The translations under genes were made by a program, and so were the position numbers. 64,000 nucleotides of DNA from Candidatus Neomarinimicrobiota bacterium. GTDB taxonomy: Bacteria; Fidelibacterota; SORT01. The notes beneath the pieces were generated by a model that searched no databases, was not told where the DNA came from, and saw nothing but the letters and a program-made list of their open reading frames with translations. Below are positions 23,913 through 31,792 of the stretch, piece after piece (positions within the stretch are counted from its first letter, which is position 1; the number at the start of each line of letters is the position of its first letter). The DNA lies in contig JACZTG010000003.1 of the NCBI GenBank assembly GCA_022573815.1, positions 1-64,000 of the forward strand. The letters are read 5' to 3'.

Positions 23913-25163
23913 ATGGGGCAAACATTTGCAGAAAAGATGCTCTCAAAATACTCCGGCAGGAATGTTGTGCCGGGAGAGATAGTAGAAGTCAAACCTGATA
24001 TAGCGATGTCGCATGATAATACGGCGGCGATAAGCGGAACATTCGAGCAGCTGGGCGTGGATAAGTTGGACGACCCCGACAGGCATGTTATTGTCCTTGA
24101 TCATTGCTCTCCGCCTGCGAATGAGAAGTTCGCTCTCAATCATAAGATCACGCGTAACTTCGTAAAGAAACATGGAATAAAAAACTTTTTTGACTTGGAG
24201 GCGGGTATCTGTCATCAGGTCATAATAGAAAACGGGCTTTGCCTTCCGGGAACGATTATGGTGGGCGCGGATTCACATTCCACGACTTACGGGGCTTTCG
24301 GAGCGTTCGGTACAGGAATTGGACGTTCAGAGACGGCGGTTATAATGGCAACAGGTAAAATTTGGTTTAGAGTTCCCGAGACCATAAAAATAATCATCAA
24401 CGGCGAATTCCCTGAGGGAACGGGTTCGAAAGACCTGATATTGAAAATAGCCGGTGAGATAAGAGCGGACGGCGCATTATATAAGGCGATAGAATTTGCC
24501 GGCTCGACCATAGAAAATATGTCGGTTTCTTCCCGCATCGTGCTGCCGAACATGGCTGTTGAGCTTGGTGCCAAGATAGGCTACATGGAGCCTAACGAGG
24601 CAACATTGGAATATCTTGAAGGGCGGGCAAAGAAGGAATTTGAGGTAGTGGTATCCGATGATGATGCCAATTTTGAAAAGGTCATCGAATTTGATATAAG
24701 CGAACTGGAGCCGCAAATCGCTTGTCCGCATACGGTTGATAATGTTCATCCGATAACGGAGGTTACGGGAACCAAAATTGACGAAATATTCTTCGGTTCA
24801 TGTACGAATGCACGGCTCGAAGATTTTGAAATTGTAGCCGGAGTTATGAAAGGAAACAAAGTGCATAGAGACGTTCGGATGCTTGTATTCCCCGCTTCGA
24901 AGGACGTGTTTTTAGAGGCTATGCGTCTCGGATACGTGCAAACTCTTGCGGAATCGGGTGCGGTAATTATGAACACCGGATGCGGCCCATGTATGGGTAA
25001 CCATGAAGGAGTGCCTGCGGAAGGGGAAGTGGTTTTAGCTACGAACAACAGGAATTATCGTGGCAGACTTGGCAACAGGGATTCGGAAGTATATCTGTCA
25101 AGCCCGCTGGTGGCAGCGCACAGCGCCATTACGGGTACAATAACCGATCCGAGAACTCATTAA
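23913..25163 (+). CDS. Aconitase-family hydro-lyase large subunit (LeuC/HacA type)
   Basis: This 416-residue protein has the cluster ligands of the aconitase superfamily, one cysteine in FFGSCTNARLEDFEI and two in NTGCGPCMGNHEGV. It also has the substrate-binding blocks GADSHSTTYGAFGAFGTGIG and VLDHCSPPAN. Its length fits the two-subunit isopropylmalate/homoaconitate/dimethylmalate dehydratase group rather than one-piece aconitase. The small subunit follows after 6 bp. Next to citryl-CoA lyase-like and isocitrate-type dehydrogenase genes, it may isomerise citrate or a close homologue. Leucine synthesis is less likely because no leuA or leuB-type set is present. Confidence 0.85.
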   Translation: MGQTFAEKMLSKYSGRNVVPGEIVEVKPDIAMSHDNTAAISGTFEQLGVDKLDDPDRHVIVLDHCSPPANEKFALNHKITRNFVKKHGIKNFFDLEAGICHQVIIENGLCLPGTIMVGADSHSTTYGAFGAFGTGIGRSETAVIMATGKIWFRVPETIKIIINGEFPEGTGSKDLILKIAGEIRADGALYKAIEFAGSTIENMSVSSRIVLPNMAVELGAKIGYMEPNEATLEYLEGRAKKEFEVVVSDDDANFEKVIEFDISELEPQIACPHTVDNVHPITEVTGTKIDEIFFGSCTNARLEDFEIVAGVMKGNKVHRDVRMLVFPASKDVFLEAMRLGYVQTLAESGAVIMNTGCGPCMGNHEGVPAEGEVVLATNNRNYRGRLGNRDSEVYLSSPLVAAHSAITGTITDPRTH

Positions 25164-25169
25164 GGAGAT

Positions 25170-25670
25170 ATGATGGCTGTTACAGGCAAAGTTTGGAAAT
25201 ACGGGGATGACGTAAACACGGATGTGATATTCCCCGGGAAATATACATATACGGTGTCGGACCCGAATGAGATGGCGCAGCACGCGATGGAGGATCTGGA
25301 TCCTGAATTCGCGAAAAATGTAAAGGAAAACGACATAATTGTGGGAGGCAAAAATTTCGGATGTGGTTCCTCCCGGGAACAAGCTGCGGTTTGCATTAAA
25401 ATGTCGGGAATCGGAGCCGTCATCGCAAAGTCGTTCAGCAGACTTTATTTTCGCAATTGTATTAATACGGGGTTGCCGATGATAGTGAGCGCCGAAGCTG
25501 TGGATGCCATTGAGAACGGTGAGGAAATAACCGTGGATATGGATAGCGGCGAAATAACCTGTAAGGCGGGCGTTTTTAAATTCCCGCCGCTCCCTCCGGA
25601 AGTTAAGGGCATCTTCGATGACGGCGGACTTATCCCGCATACAAAAAAGATATTGGGAACGGATAAATAG
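25170..25670 (+). CDS. Aconitase-family hydro-lyase small subunit (LeuD/HacB type)
   Basis: The 166-residue swivel-domain protein has GGKNFGCGSSREQAAVCI and KSFSRLYFRNCINTGLP, typical of LeuD/HacB. The specificity loop, usually YLRT in isopropylmalate isomerases or YLV-type in homoaconitases, reads YTYT here (residues 25-28, FPGKYTYTVSDPNEMAQ) with an extra residue. The substrate therefore cannot be assigned by the usual rule. It is preceded by AAGGAG; ATG codons at 25170 and 25173 are both possible starts. It pairs with the large subunit directly upstream, and the gene is followed by the RAYT island. Confidence 0.85.
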   Translation: MMAVTGKVWKYGDDVNTDVIFPGKYTYTVSDPNEMAQHAMEDLDPEFAKNVKENDIIVGGKNFGCGSSREQAAVCIKMSGIGAVIAKSFSRLYFRNCINTGLPMIVSAEAVDAIENGEEITVDMDSGEITCKAGVFKFPPLPPEVKGIFDDGGLIPHTKKILGTDK

Positions 25671-25703
25671 TGTGGCGATTAGTCTAAACACTGTCATGTC
25701 CGT

Positions 25704-25770
25704 AACGCCGTGAACGGCGTTGATTTTTTATGTTTATTCTTGTTACCCAGCCATAAATGGCTGGGCTATA
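25704..25770 (+). repeat. REP-like palindromic unit, left copy
   Basis: Two hairpins occur in a row: AACGCCG TGAA CGGCGTT, then CCCAGCC ATAAAT GGCTGGG. They are joined by a T-rich spacer. The whole unit recurs on the same strand at 26453-26517 with a one-base deletion in the first stem and one substitution in the spacer. Confidence 0.8.
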
Positions 25771-25922
25771 GATCAGAGGTTTTAATTAGACTGTTTAATA
25801 ATGTATTATGTTAGTTAGGGATGCTATCTGAGGTTAAACAGATTGCTCAAATGTCAATCAAGGAGGTATTCGGCCCGGCTTGAAAGAAATTTTAATACTC
25901 GCAATAATCATAATGGGATTAG

Positions 25923-25942
25923 CCCAGCCGTTCACGGCTGGG
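25923..25942. repeat. REP-like hairpin, middle copy
   Basis: CCCAGCCG and CGGCTGGG form a perfect 8-bp stem with loop TTCA. The stem matches the second hairpin of the flanking units (CCCAGCC/GGCTGGG). The loop TTCA is the reverse complement of the TGAA loop of the first hairpin. Confidence 0.7.
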
Positions 25943-25966
25943 TAAAGAAGCTGATTATAATATTAT

Positions 25967-25982
25967 AGGGCGTTTACGCCCT
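25967..25982. repeat. Short palindrome just before the RAYT gene
   Basis: AGGGCG TTTA CGCCCT is a perfect 6-bp stem with a 4-base loop, followed by AAAAAG. It has the same GxCG-loop-CGxC layout as the other palindromes of this island but a different stem. It lies 30 bp before the probable start of the transposase gene. Confidence 0.6.
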
Positions 25983-26012
25983 TTAAAAAGTATAATTAAG
26001 GAGAAACAAAAA

Positions 26013-26471
26013 ATACCCCATACATTTCATAAGATTCTGCTTCATTACGTATGGTCAACCAAAAATCGTCTTCCATTGATTAATAAAAATCTGAGGACAA
26101 AGTTAATAGAACATATCAAGGAATATGCGAAAGAAAACGAAATCGAAATTGATACAATTAATGTTGTTTCAGATCATGTCCATCTGCTAACGACATTAAC
26201 ACCGGTTCAGTCGCCGTCTAAGGTCGTAAACTTACTTAAGGGGGAATCCTCAAATTGGATTAATAGTAATAATCTTAGTAAAGGAAAGTTCAGTTGGCAG
26301 GAGGGTTACGGTGTATTTTCAGTGTCATTTTCCAGTGTTGCAAGTATTAGGAAATATATAAATAACCAAATAAAACATCACAGAAAAGTATCTTATTTAG
26401 AAGAAGTGGATAATTTTCTAAAGGCGTATCATATTTATCAAAATAAAAGGGGAACGCGTGAACGGCGTTGA
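26013..26471 (+). CDS. REP-associated tyrosine transposase-like protein (Y1/IS200-like)
   Basis: The protein matches the Y1 transposase domain of RAYT proteins: PHTFHKILLHYVWSTKNRLP, then the metal-binding DHVHLL, GKFSWQEGYGVFSVS and IRKYINNQIKHHRK, which usually carries the active tyrosine region. Such enzymes cut single-stranded DNA at REP hairpins. Similarity begins at base 26013, where the codon is ATA, correctly spaced after AAGGAG. The first standard start, TTG at 26076, would remove 21 conserved residues. The stop codon lies inside the right palindromic unit. It is AT-rich compared with the neighbours. It may be recently disabled or use a rare start. Confidence 0.72.
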   Translation: MPHTFHKILLHYVWSTKNRLPLINKNLRTKLIEHIKEYAKENEIEIDTINVVSDHVHLLTTLTPVQSPSKVVNLLKGESSNWINSNNLSKGKFSWQEGYGVFSVSFSSVASIRKYINNQIKHHRKVSYLEEVDNFLKAYHIYQNKRGTRERR

Positions 26472-26517
26472 TTTTTTATGTTTATTCGTGTTACCCAGCC
26501 ATAAATGGCTGGGCTAT
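26453..26517 (+). repeat. REP-like palindromic unit, right copy
   Basis: Same strand and almost the same sequence as 25704-25770. The first stem has lost one base (AACGCGTGAACGGCGTT), and the second hairpin, CCCAGCC/GGCTGGG, is intact. It overlaps the last codons and stop of the RAYT gene. Confidence 0.8.
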
Positions 26518-26648
26518 GAAATCAGGCATAATTGTAAATGGTCAAGAATATTACAATATTATGAAAATGGAAAATTCAATTAACAGAGAGAAGAGGAATA
26601 GCTTCAAAATTAAATTCATTCTACACTGTTAAAAAGTAAGGAATATAA

Positions 26649-27767
26649 ATGGCAAAATATAAGATAGCATGGCTGCCGGGTGACGGCGTTGGAAAGGATG
26701 TAATGGAAGCGGCACGGATAGTGTTAGATAAAATTCAATTGGATGCTGAATATCTGCACGGTGATATCGGCTGGGAATTTTGGCGGACAGAGGGAGAACC
26801 ACTTCCCGACAGGACGATAGACTTGTTAAAAAGCACAGATGCCTGCCTTTTCGGAGCGATTACATCCAAACCGAGAGACGAAGCGCAGGATGATCTTATT
26901 CCCGAACTGCAGGGAAAAGGATTGGAATATTTTAGCCCAATCGTCCGATTGAGGCAGGAGTTTAATCTCAGGACTAACCTGCGTCCCTGCAAGGCATATA
27001 AAGGCAACCCGCTGAATTTTAAAGACGAAATTGACCTTATTGTTTTTCGTGAAAATACTGAAGGTCTGTATGTTGGAATTGAGTTCAATCCGATGAACGA
27101 GGAAGTGATGAACGCTCTTGTGGCAAACCATCCAAAGGCAAAAAGATTCGGTGATATTCCGTTAGAAGATATTGCTTTTTCCGCACGTATAATCACGAGA
27201 GAAGGCGCTCGAAATATTATTAGGGAGGGTTTCGAGTATGCGAAGGAATTCGGTTATAAAACTGTTACGTTGGTGGAAAAACCCAATGTCCTGAGGGAAA
27301 CCAGCGGTCTGGTGATTCGGGAGGGTAGGAAAATCGCGAAGGAATATCCTGGTATTGAACTCTGGGAGACGAACATTGACGCTATGATGATGTGGCTCAT
27401 AAAGAACCCGTTGGATTACGGCGTACTTGTAGCCACCAATATGTTCGGTGATATAATTTCCGACCTTTGTGCTCAATTAGTGGGAGGACTCGGTTTCGCG
27501 GCAAGCGGAAACATCGGAGACGATTACGCTGTTTTTGAACCAACACATGGCTCCGCTCCCAAATACGCCGGACAATTTAAAGTAAATCCAATGGCAATGC
27601 TCCTGACGACGAAGATGATGCTGAACTATCTCGGAGAATCTGACAAGGCAGACGCCCTTGAGAATGCCATCGCTGCCGTTATAGAAGAGGGAACCGTGCG
27701 CACTTATGATATGGGCGGTGAATCTTCAACTTTGGAAATGGCGGAAGCGGTGGCGGATAAACTCTAA
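26649..27767 (+). CDS. Isocitrate/isopropylmalate-type beta-decarboxylating dehydrogenase
   Basis: The 372-residue enzyme has the family blocks WLPGDGVGKDVMEAA, REFNLRTNLRP-like substrate arginines (RQEFNLRTNLRPCK), FRENTEGLYVG, TNMFGDIISDLCAQLVGG and EPTHGSAPKYAG. These enzymes oxidise a 2-hydroxy acid and remove the neighbouring carboxylate. The usual D/HKxN catalytic segment reads VEKPNVLRETSGL, so the exact substrate (isocitrate, homoisocitrate, isopropylmalate or a methylated analogue) is open. It has a good AAGGAA ribosome site. Placement after a LeuCD-type hydro-lyase fits the next step of a citrate-like pathway. It is separated from those genes only by the RAYT island. Confidence 0.85.
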   Translation: MAKYKIAWLPGDGVGKDVMEAARIVLDKIQLDAEYLHGDIGWEFWRTEGEPLPDRTIDLLKSTDACLFGAITSKPRDEAQDDLIPELQGKGLEYFSPIVRLRQEFNLRTNLRPCKAYKGNPLNFKDEIDLIVFRENTEGLYVGIEFNPMNEEVMNALVANHPKAKRFGDIPLEDIAFSARIITREGARNIIREGFEYAKEFGYKTVTLVEKPNVLRETSGLVIREGRKIAKEYPGIELWETNIDAMMMWLIKNPLDYGVLVATNMFGDIISDLCAQLVGGLGFAASGNIGDDYAVFEPTHGSAPKYAGQFKVNPMAMLLTTKMMLNYLGESDKADALENAIAAVIEEGTVRTYDMGGESSTLEMAEAVADKL

Positions 27768-27798
27768 TAATAATTTATTTTAGGAAATCACAATAAGT

Positions 27799-29181
27799 AT
27801 GTCCGATAAAACTATAGCGCGCCGGATGGCTGAATTTGCGCTTGAATTGCAATACGATGATCTGCCGTCTGAGGTAATTGAAGAGGTTAAGCGGTTTTTA
27901 TATGATTCAGTCGGTTGCGCATTAGGCGGGTTTAATACCCATGATGTGAAGGCGATGTTGGAGATTTATAGTGATATGGGCGGCAAACCCGAAGCTACTC
28001 TTTTTGGCAGCGGAGAGAAACTGCCTGCAGCTAACGCTACTTTATTGAACAGTCTTATGATTCGAGCGCTGGACTTCAACGACATCTACTGGAAAGAAGA
28101 TCCGTCTCATCCCTCGGACCTGATTCCTGCCGCATTGGCAATGGCTGAACGGCAAAACTCTTCCGCTAAAGAGCTTATAGTGGCAATCGTTCTTGCGTAT
28201 GAATTCGAGCAACGATTATGTCTTTTCGCCAAGCCGGGAGTGCGTGAGAGGAAGTGGCATCACGCTACGCTGACTCAATTCGTGTCGCCGATAGTGGCGG
28301 GCAGACTTCTCGGATTGGACGCCGAGCAGATGGAAAACGCTATTGGAATTTCCGGAGGACATAATTTTACTCCGGGTGCGGCTGCTGCCGGACAACTCTC
28401 AATGATGAAAAACACCGTTGACCCAATGGCAGTTCAAAGCGGAGTAATAGCTGCGCTTATGGCGGAGAAGGGCTTCACAGGAACGCGGGCGATTTTTGAG
28501 GGGAAGGAAGGGCTGATGGATATTCTCGGAGATGATTGGGACGAAGAAGCGCTTCTCGGCGGACTGGGCGAAAGTTTCAAGATACTTGAATGCTCGATGA
28601 AAGCGTTTCCTACCGAAGCGCTGACTCATTCTCATATTACATGCGCATTAAAAATTGTGCGGGATCATGATGTTTTGCCGGATGACATTAAGGAGATAAA
28701 GGTAACAACCATCGCCAGAGCGGTAGATATACTTTTTGACCCGGAAAAATATAATCCAAAAAGCCGTGAAACCGCAGACCATAGTTTACCGTATGTTATT
28801 GCGGCGGCTGTGGTGGACAGGAAGATAACCACTGACCAGTTCAGTGACGAGCGGATAGCCGACCCGAAAATTCGGTCGGTACTGCCGAAAATTGTCGGAG
28901 AAGCAAGCGAGGAGTTTGAGAAGATGTTTCCCGCTAAACAGCCGTCAAAGGTTGTGATAACTCTCAATGACGGCACTGCTTATACAGAGAAAGTGGATTA
29001 TCCCAAAGGTGATCCTCGCGAGCCGATGAGTCAGGATGATCTTGATGATAAATTTAAGGGATTAACGAGTTTGATTTTAGATGATGAGAGCCGGAGAAAA
29101 ATAAAAGATACCATATGGAACTTAGAATCGTTAAATAATGTGAGCGATTTAATGAACGATTTAAAGATTATGGAATTATAG
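27799..29181 (+). CDS. MmgE/PrpD family protein
   Basis: This 460-residue protein matches the MmgE/PrpD family: FLYDSVGCALGG near the N terminus, then the helical domain and RALDFNDIYW, ISGGHNF and MKAFPTEALTHSHI. Known members are 2-methylcitrate dehydratase and cis-aconitate decarboxylase, which act on citrate-like tricarboxylic acids. Its place 31 bp after an isocitrate-type dehydrogenase suggests it handles the same substrate class, perhaps as an alternative dehydratase or a side-branch decarboxylase. The precise reaction cannot be read from sequence. Confidence 0.85.
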   Translation: MSDKTIARRMAEFALELQYDDLPSEVIEEVKRFLYDSVGCALGGFNTHDVKAMLEIYSDMGGKPEATLFGSGEKLPAANATLLNSLMIRALDFNDIYWKEDPSHPSDLIPAALAMAERQNSSAKELIVAIVLAYEFEQRLCLFAKPGVRERKWHHATLTQFVSPIVAGRLLGLDAEQMENAIGISGGHNFTPGAAAAGQLSMMKNTVDPMAVQSGVIAALMAEKGFTGTRAIFEGKEGLMDILGDDWDEEALLGGLGESFKILECSMKAFPTEALTHSHITCALKIVRDHDVLPDDIKEIKVTTIARAVDILFDPEKYNPKSRETADHSLPYVIAAAVVDRKITTDQFSDERIADPKIRSVLPKIVGEASEEFEKMFPAKQPSKVVITLNDGTAYTEKVDYPKGDPREPMSQDDLDDKFKGLTSLILDDESRRKIKDTIWNLESLNNVSDLMNDLKIMEL

Positions 29182-29199
29182 ATAAAAGGAATAGCAAAA

Positions 29200-30135
29200 T
29201 TGAGTGATGATAAAAGAAATGTAATTATAATAGGGTCGGGACCTGCCGGATTAACAGCGGCTTTATACGCAGCAAGAGCAAATCTGAAACCGTTAGTGCT
29301 TGAAGGAACACAGCCGGGCGGACAACTTACGATTACGACTGATGTGGAAAACTATCCCGGATTTCCCGACGGTATTCTCGGGCCTGAATTGATGGACAAG
29401 ATGAGACAACAGGCGACCCGATTCGGCGCAGAATGCAAATATGAAACAGTATCGGGAGTAAAATTTTCTGATAAACCGTATGAAATAACTACAGAGAACG
29501 GAACGTACTTGAGTGAAACCGTAATCATAACTACCGGCGCGACGGCGATGTTTTTGGACATTCCGGGTGAGATGCGATATATGGGTCACGGTGTATCTGC
29601 CTGTGCAACCTGTGACGGCTTTTTCTTTTCCGACCAGGAGATAATAGTAGTAGGTGGCGGCGACACTGCGATGGAAGAGGCAACATTCCTGACGAAATTT
29701 GCCAGTAAAGTTTATGTTGTGCATAGGCGGGATGAGCTTCGTGCTTCCAAAACTATGCAGGATAAAGCAAATAAGAATGAAAAAATAGAATTTATCTGGG
29801 ACTCGGAATTAAAAGAAATTCTCGGAGACGATAACAACGTCACTTCGGTGAATATACGCAACGTAAAAACCGGAGATGAAAAAGATATGCCGATTCAGGG
29901 CGTATTTATGGCTATCGGTCACAAACCTAACACCGAGATATTCAAAGATATTCTGGATATGAATGATGTGGGCTATCTCAAAGTGCAAAACGGATCCACA
30001 GCAACAAATGTGGAGGGTGTTTTTGCTGCGGGAGATGTGGCTGACCATGTGTACAGACAAGCGATAACTGCCGCGGGAACAGGTTGTATGGCGGCGATAG
30101 ATGCGGAGCGGTGGTTGGAATCTCAGAACGGTTGA
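29200..30135 (+). CDS. trxB: Thioredoxin-disulfide reductase
   Basis: The 311-residue flavoprotein has the FAD motif IIGSGPAGLTAALYAAR, the redox cysteines C135 and C138 in SACATCDGFFF, the NADPH motif VVGGGDTAMEEA and the C-terminal FAD block GVFAAGDVADHVYRQAITAAG. It reduces thioredoxin with NADPH. The start is TTG with AAAAGGAA upstream. It closes the run after MmgE/PrpD by 18 bp and is probably in the same transcript. Whether it has a role in that pathway is unclear. Confidence 0.92.
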   Translation: MSDDKRNVIIIGSGPAGLTAALYAARANLKPLVLEGTQPGGQLTITTDVENYPGFPDGILGPELMDKMRQQATRFGAECKYETVSGVKFSDKPYEITTENGTYLSETVIITTGATAMFLDIPGEMRYMGHGVSACATCDGFFFSDQEIIVVGGGDTAMEEATFLTKFASKVYVVHRRDELRASKTMQDKANKNEKIEFIWDSELKEILGDDNNVTSVNIRNVKTGDEKDMPIQGVFMAIGHKPNTEIFKDILDMNDVGYLKVQNGSTATNVEGVFAAGDVADHVYRQAITAAGTGCMAAIDAERWLESQNG

Positions 30136-30136
30136 T

Positions 30137-30598
30137 TTGTCAGGAATACCGCTACATCCTCAGATAGTACATTTCCCCATTGCGCTGATTACAGTGAGCT
30201 TTCTCATTGACCTCGTGGGCGTTATAACCGGCTCTAAAAAATGGACACAGTTCGGAGGAATTCTGCTTTCTCTTGCTGTTTTTTCGTCCTTAATCGCACT
30301 GCTAACAGGGCAGTCATCCGAGCAGAGCCTTAAACCGATGTCGGATATACTGCACGAGGCAGTGGAAGAACATGAAGGGATGGCTACGCGAGTTTTCTTC
30401 TTTTTTCTGATTATCGCCGTTCTTCGGGGTTGGCTCCAATTAAAAGGGATATTCAATTCGTGGAAACAGTGGGGATATGTCATTCTCGCGGGAGCGGGCG
30501 TTATATTGATATTACGGGTGGGGCAGTTGGGCGGTACTCTTGTATATAAACACGGAGCCGGAGTCCAAACAGGAGATTCTACGCAAATCTCGGAATAA
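30137..30598 (+). CDS. DUF2231-like membrane protein
   Basis: About 153 residues with four hydrophobic segments. The N terminus carries the HPQIVHFPIALITVSFLIDLVG block typical of DUF2231 membrane proteins, and histidines in the soluble loop (LHEAVEEHEG) fit the family. DUF2231 proteins are of unknown function; the conserved histidines suggest metal or heme binding. The start is taken as TTG at 30137, right after the trxB stop. An ATG at 30101 would add 12 residues overlapping trxB. Confidence 0.65.
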   Translation: MSGIPLHPQIVHFPIALITVSFLIDLVGVITGSKKWTQFGGILLSLAVFSSLIALLTGQSSEQSLKPMSDILHEAVEEHEGMATRVFFFFLIIAVLRGWLQLKGIFNSWKQWGYVILAGAGVILILRVGQLGGTLVYKHGAGVQTGDSTQISE

Positions 30599-30599
30599 G

Positions 30600-30621
30600 T
30601 ATTGCCTTCTCTTAGGCAATA
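30600..30621 (+). terminator. Hairpin at the end of the metabolic array
   Basis: TATTGCCT (30600-30607) and AGGCAATA (30614-30621) form a perfect 8-bp stem with a 6-base loop, one base after the DUF2231 stop codon. It lacks a clear T tract, so it may be a weak terminator or an mRNA 3'-end stabiliser. Confidence 0.45.
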
Positions 30622-30717
30622 ATATCACTATCTTGTAATGCAAGTTACATAATAAAATGTGAATTTGTCTCAACTTAGAGCCGATAAAAATGTTATGTTG
30701 AATACGAGAGGGATTGT

Positions 30718-31785
30718 GTGATAAAAATTGCATCTTTAGTTCTGTTTACTTTGCTCTTTCTAACTTGCTCGAATAGTGTTGAACCGGACTTAGCCGGTTG
30801 GAATGAGTTACCGGCTGAAATCATTTCAGGCGGCGTACCGAAAGACGGTATTCCCGCTATTAATAATCCGATATGGGATGGCGCTGCCGAAGGTGATTGG
30901 CTGGATGACAGTTACTTGGTAGTAGGTGTGGTGATTGACGGACAGGCATACGCTTATCCTCATAAAATGATGGACCAGCATGAAATAGCCAACGAACCGA
31001 CGAGCTCCACACCCTATACTGTATCATTTTGTCCTCTCACAGGTTCAAGCATAGTATTCAAATCGACAATCAATGGCTCCGTGCATACTTTCGGCGTATC
31101 GGGATTATTGATGCAGAATAATTTAATTATGTTCGACCGACAAACCGACAGCAACTGGCCGCAGCTCAGGCTTCAAGCGGACAGAGGAAGTCTTATTAAT
31201 ACAAAGTTGGATTTAATAGAGCACACGGAAATTGAATGGGGAGGTTGGAAAGAGCTTCATCCCGGGACGCTTATAATGAACAGAAATTCGGGGGGAAGAA
31301 ATCCCGATGTTTATTTCGGAACAGTTTATGGTAATTATAGTCTGTCGGACGTACCGCCATTATTCAGAATGAGTTATAATGATGCAAGATTGCTTCCTAA
31401 AATTAGAGTTTTAGGCATAATTACAGGAAATACCACAAAAGCGTATCCGATGTTCAGTTTTGACAATGGCAGAGCAATAATAAATGATCAAGTAGGCGGT
31501 AGTTCAATCGCAGTTTTCGGTGATCCCGGCTCAAGAATGATGAGAGGATTTTACACTGAAGTAAATGGCCAAAATTTAACGTTAAAATTATTATCGGGAA
31601 CTGAAACGGGCTCGCTTTCCAACGTACGGTTTATTGATAACGAAACAGGCAGCAAATGGAATCTTGACGGGGAGGCAATAGCGGGAAGTTTAACGGGTGA
31701 AAAATTATCGCAGCCGAAATCTTACGTCGCTTACTGGTTTGCATGGAGCGCATTTAACAGGACAACAGAATTATGGGAAGGTTGA
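30718..31785 (+). CDS. DUF3179 domain lipoprotein
   Basis: The 355-residue protein begins with a lipoprotein signal (LLFLTCSNS), so the mature form is anchored at a membrane. The rest matches DUF3179: DGIPAINNPIWDG, a central SFCPLTGSSIVF with its cysteine, and LIMFDRQTDSNWPQ. The function of DUF3179 is unknown. The start is GTG at 30718. An outer-membrane-type protein gene follows after 7 bp and is probably co-transcribed, so the two may work together at the cell surface. Confidence 0.8.
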   Translation: MIKIASLVLFTLLFLTCSNSVEPDLAGWNELPAEIISGGVPKDGIPAINNPIWDGAAEGDWLDDSYLVVGVVIDGQAYAYPHKMMDQHEIANEPTSSTPYTVSFCPLTGSSIVFKSTINGSVHTFGVSGLLMQNNLIMFDRQTDSNWPQLRLQADRGSLINTKLDLIEHTEIEWGGWKELHPGTLIMNRNSGGRNPDVYFGTVYGNYSLSDVPPLFRMSYNDARLLPKIRVLGIITGNTTKAYPMFSFDNGRAIINDQVGGSSIAVFGDPGSRMMRGFYTEVNGQNLTLKLLSGTETGSLSNVRFIDNETGSKWNLDGEAIAGSLTGEKLSQPKSYVAYWFAWSAFNRTTELWEG

Positions 31786-31792
31786 GATAAAT

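Larger units (their letters stand above)
25704..26517. mobile_element. RAYT-type transposase island bounded by REP-like palindromes
   Basis: A single-gene IS200-like element sits between nearly identical 65-67 bp palindromic units at 25704-25770 and 26453-26517. The 342-bp stretch 25671-26012 contains no gene other than these repeats. More palindromes lie inside it at 25923-25942 and 25967-25982. The island separates the LeuD-type gene from the isocitrate-type dehydrogenase gene and so breaks the metabolic array. No terminal inverted repeats of a classical IS are seen. Confidence 0.75.
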
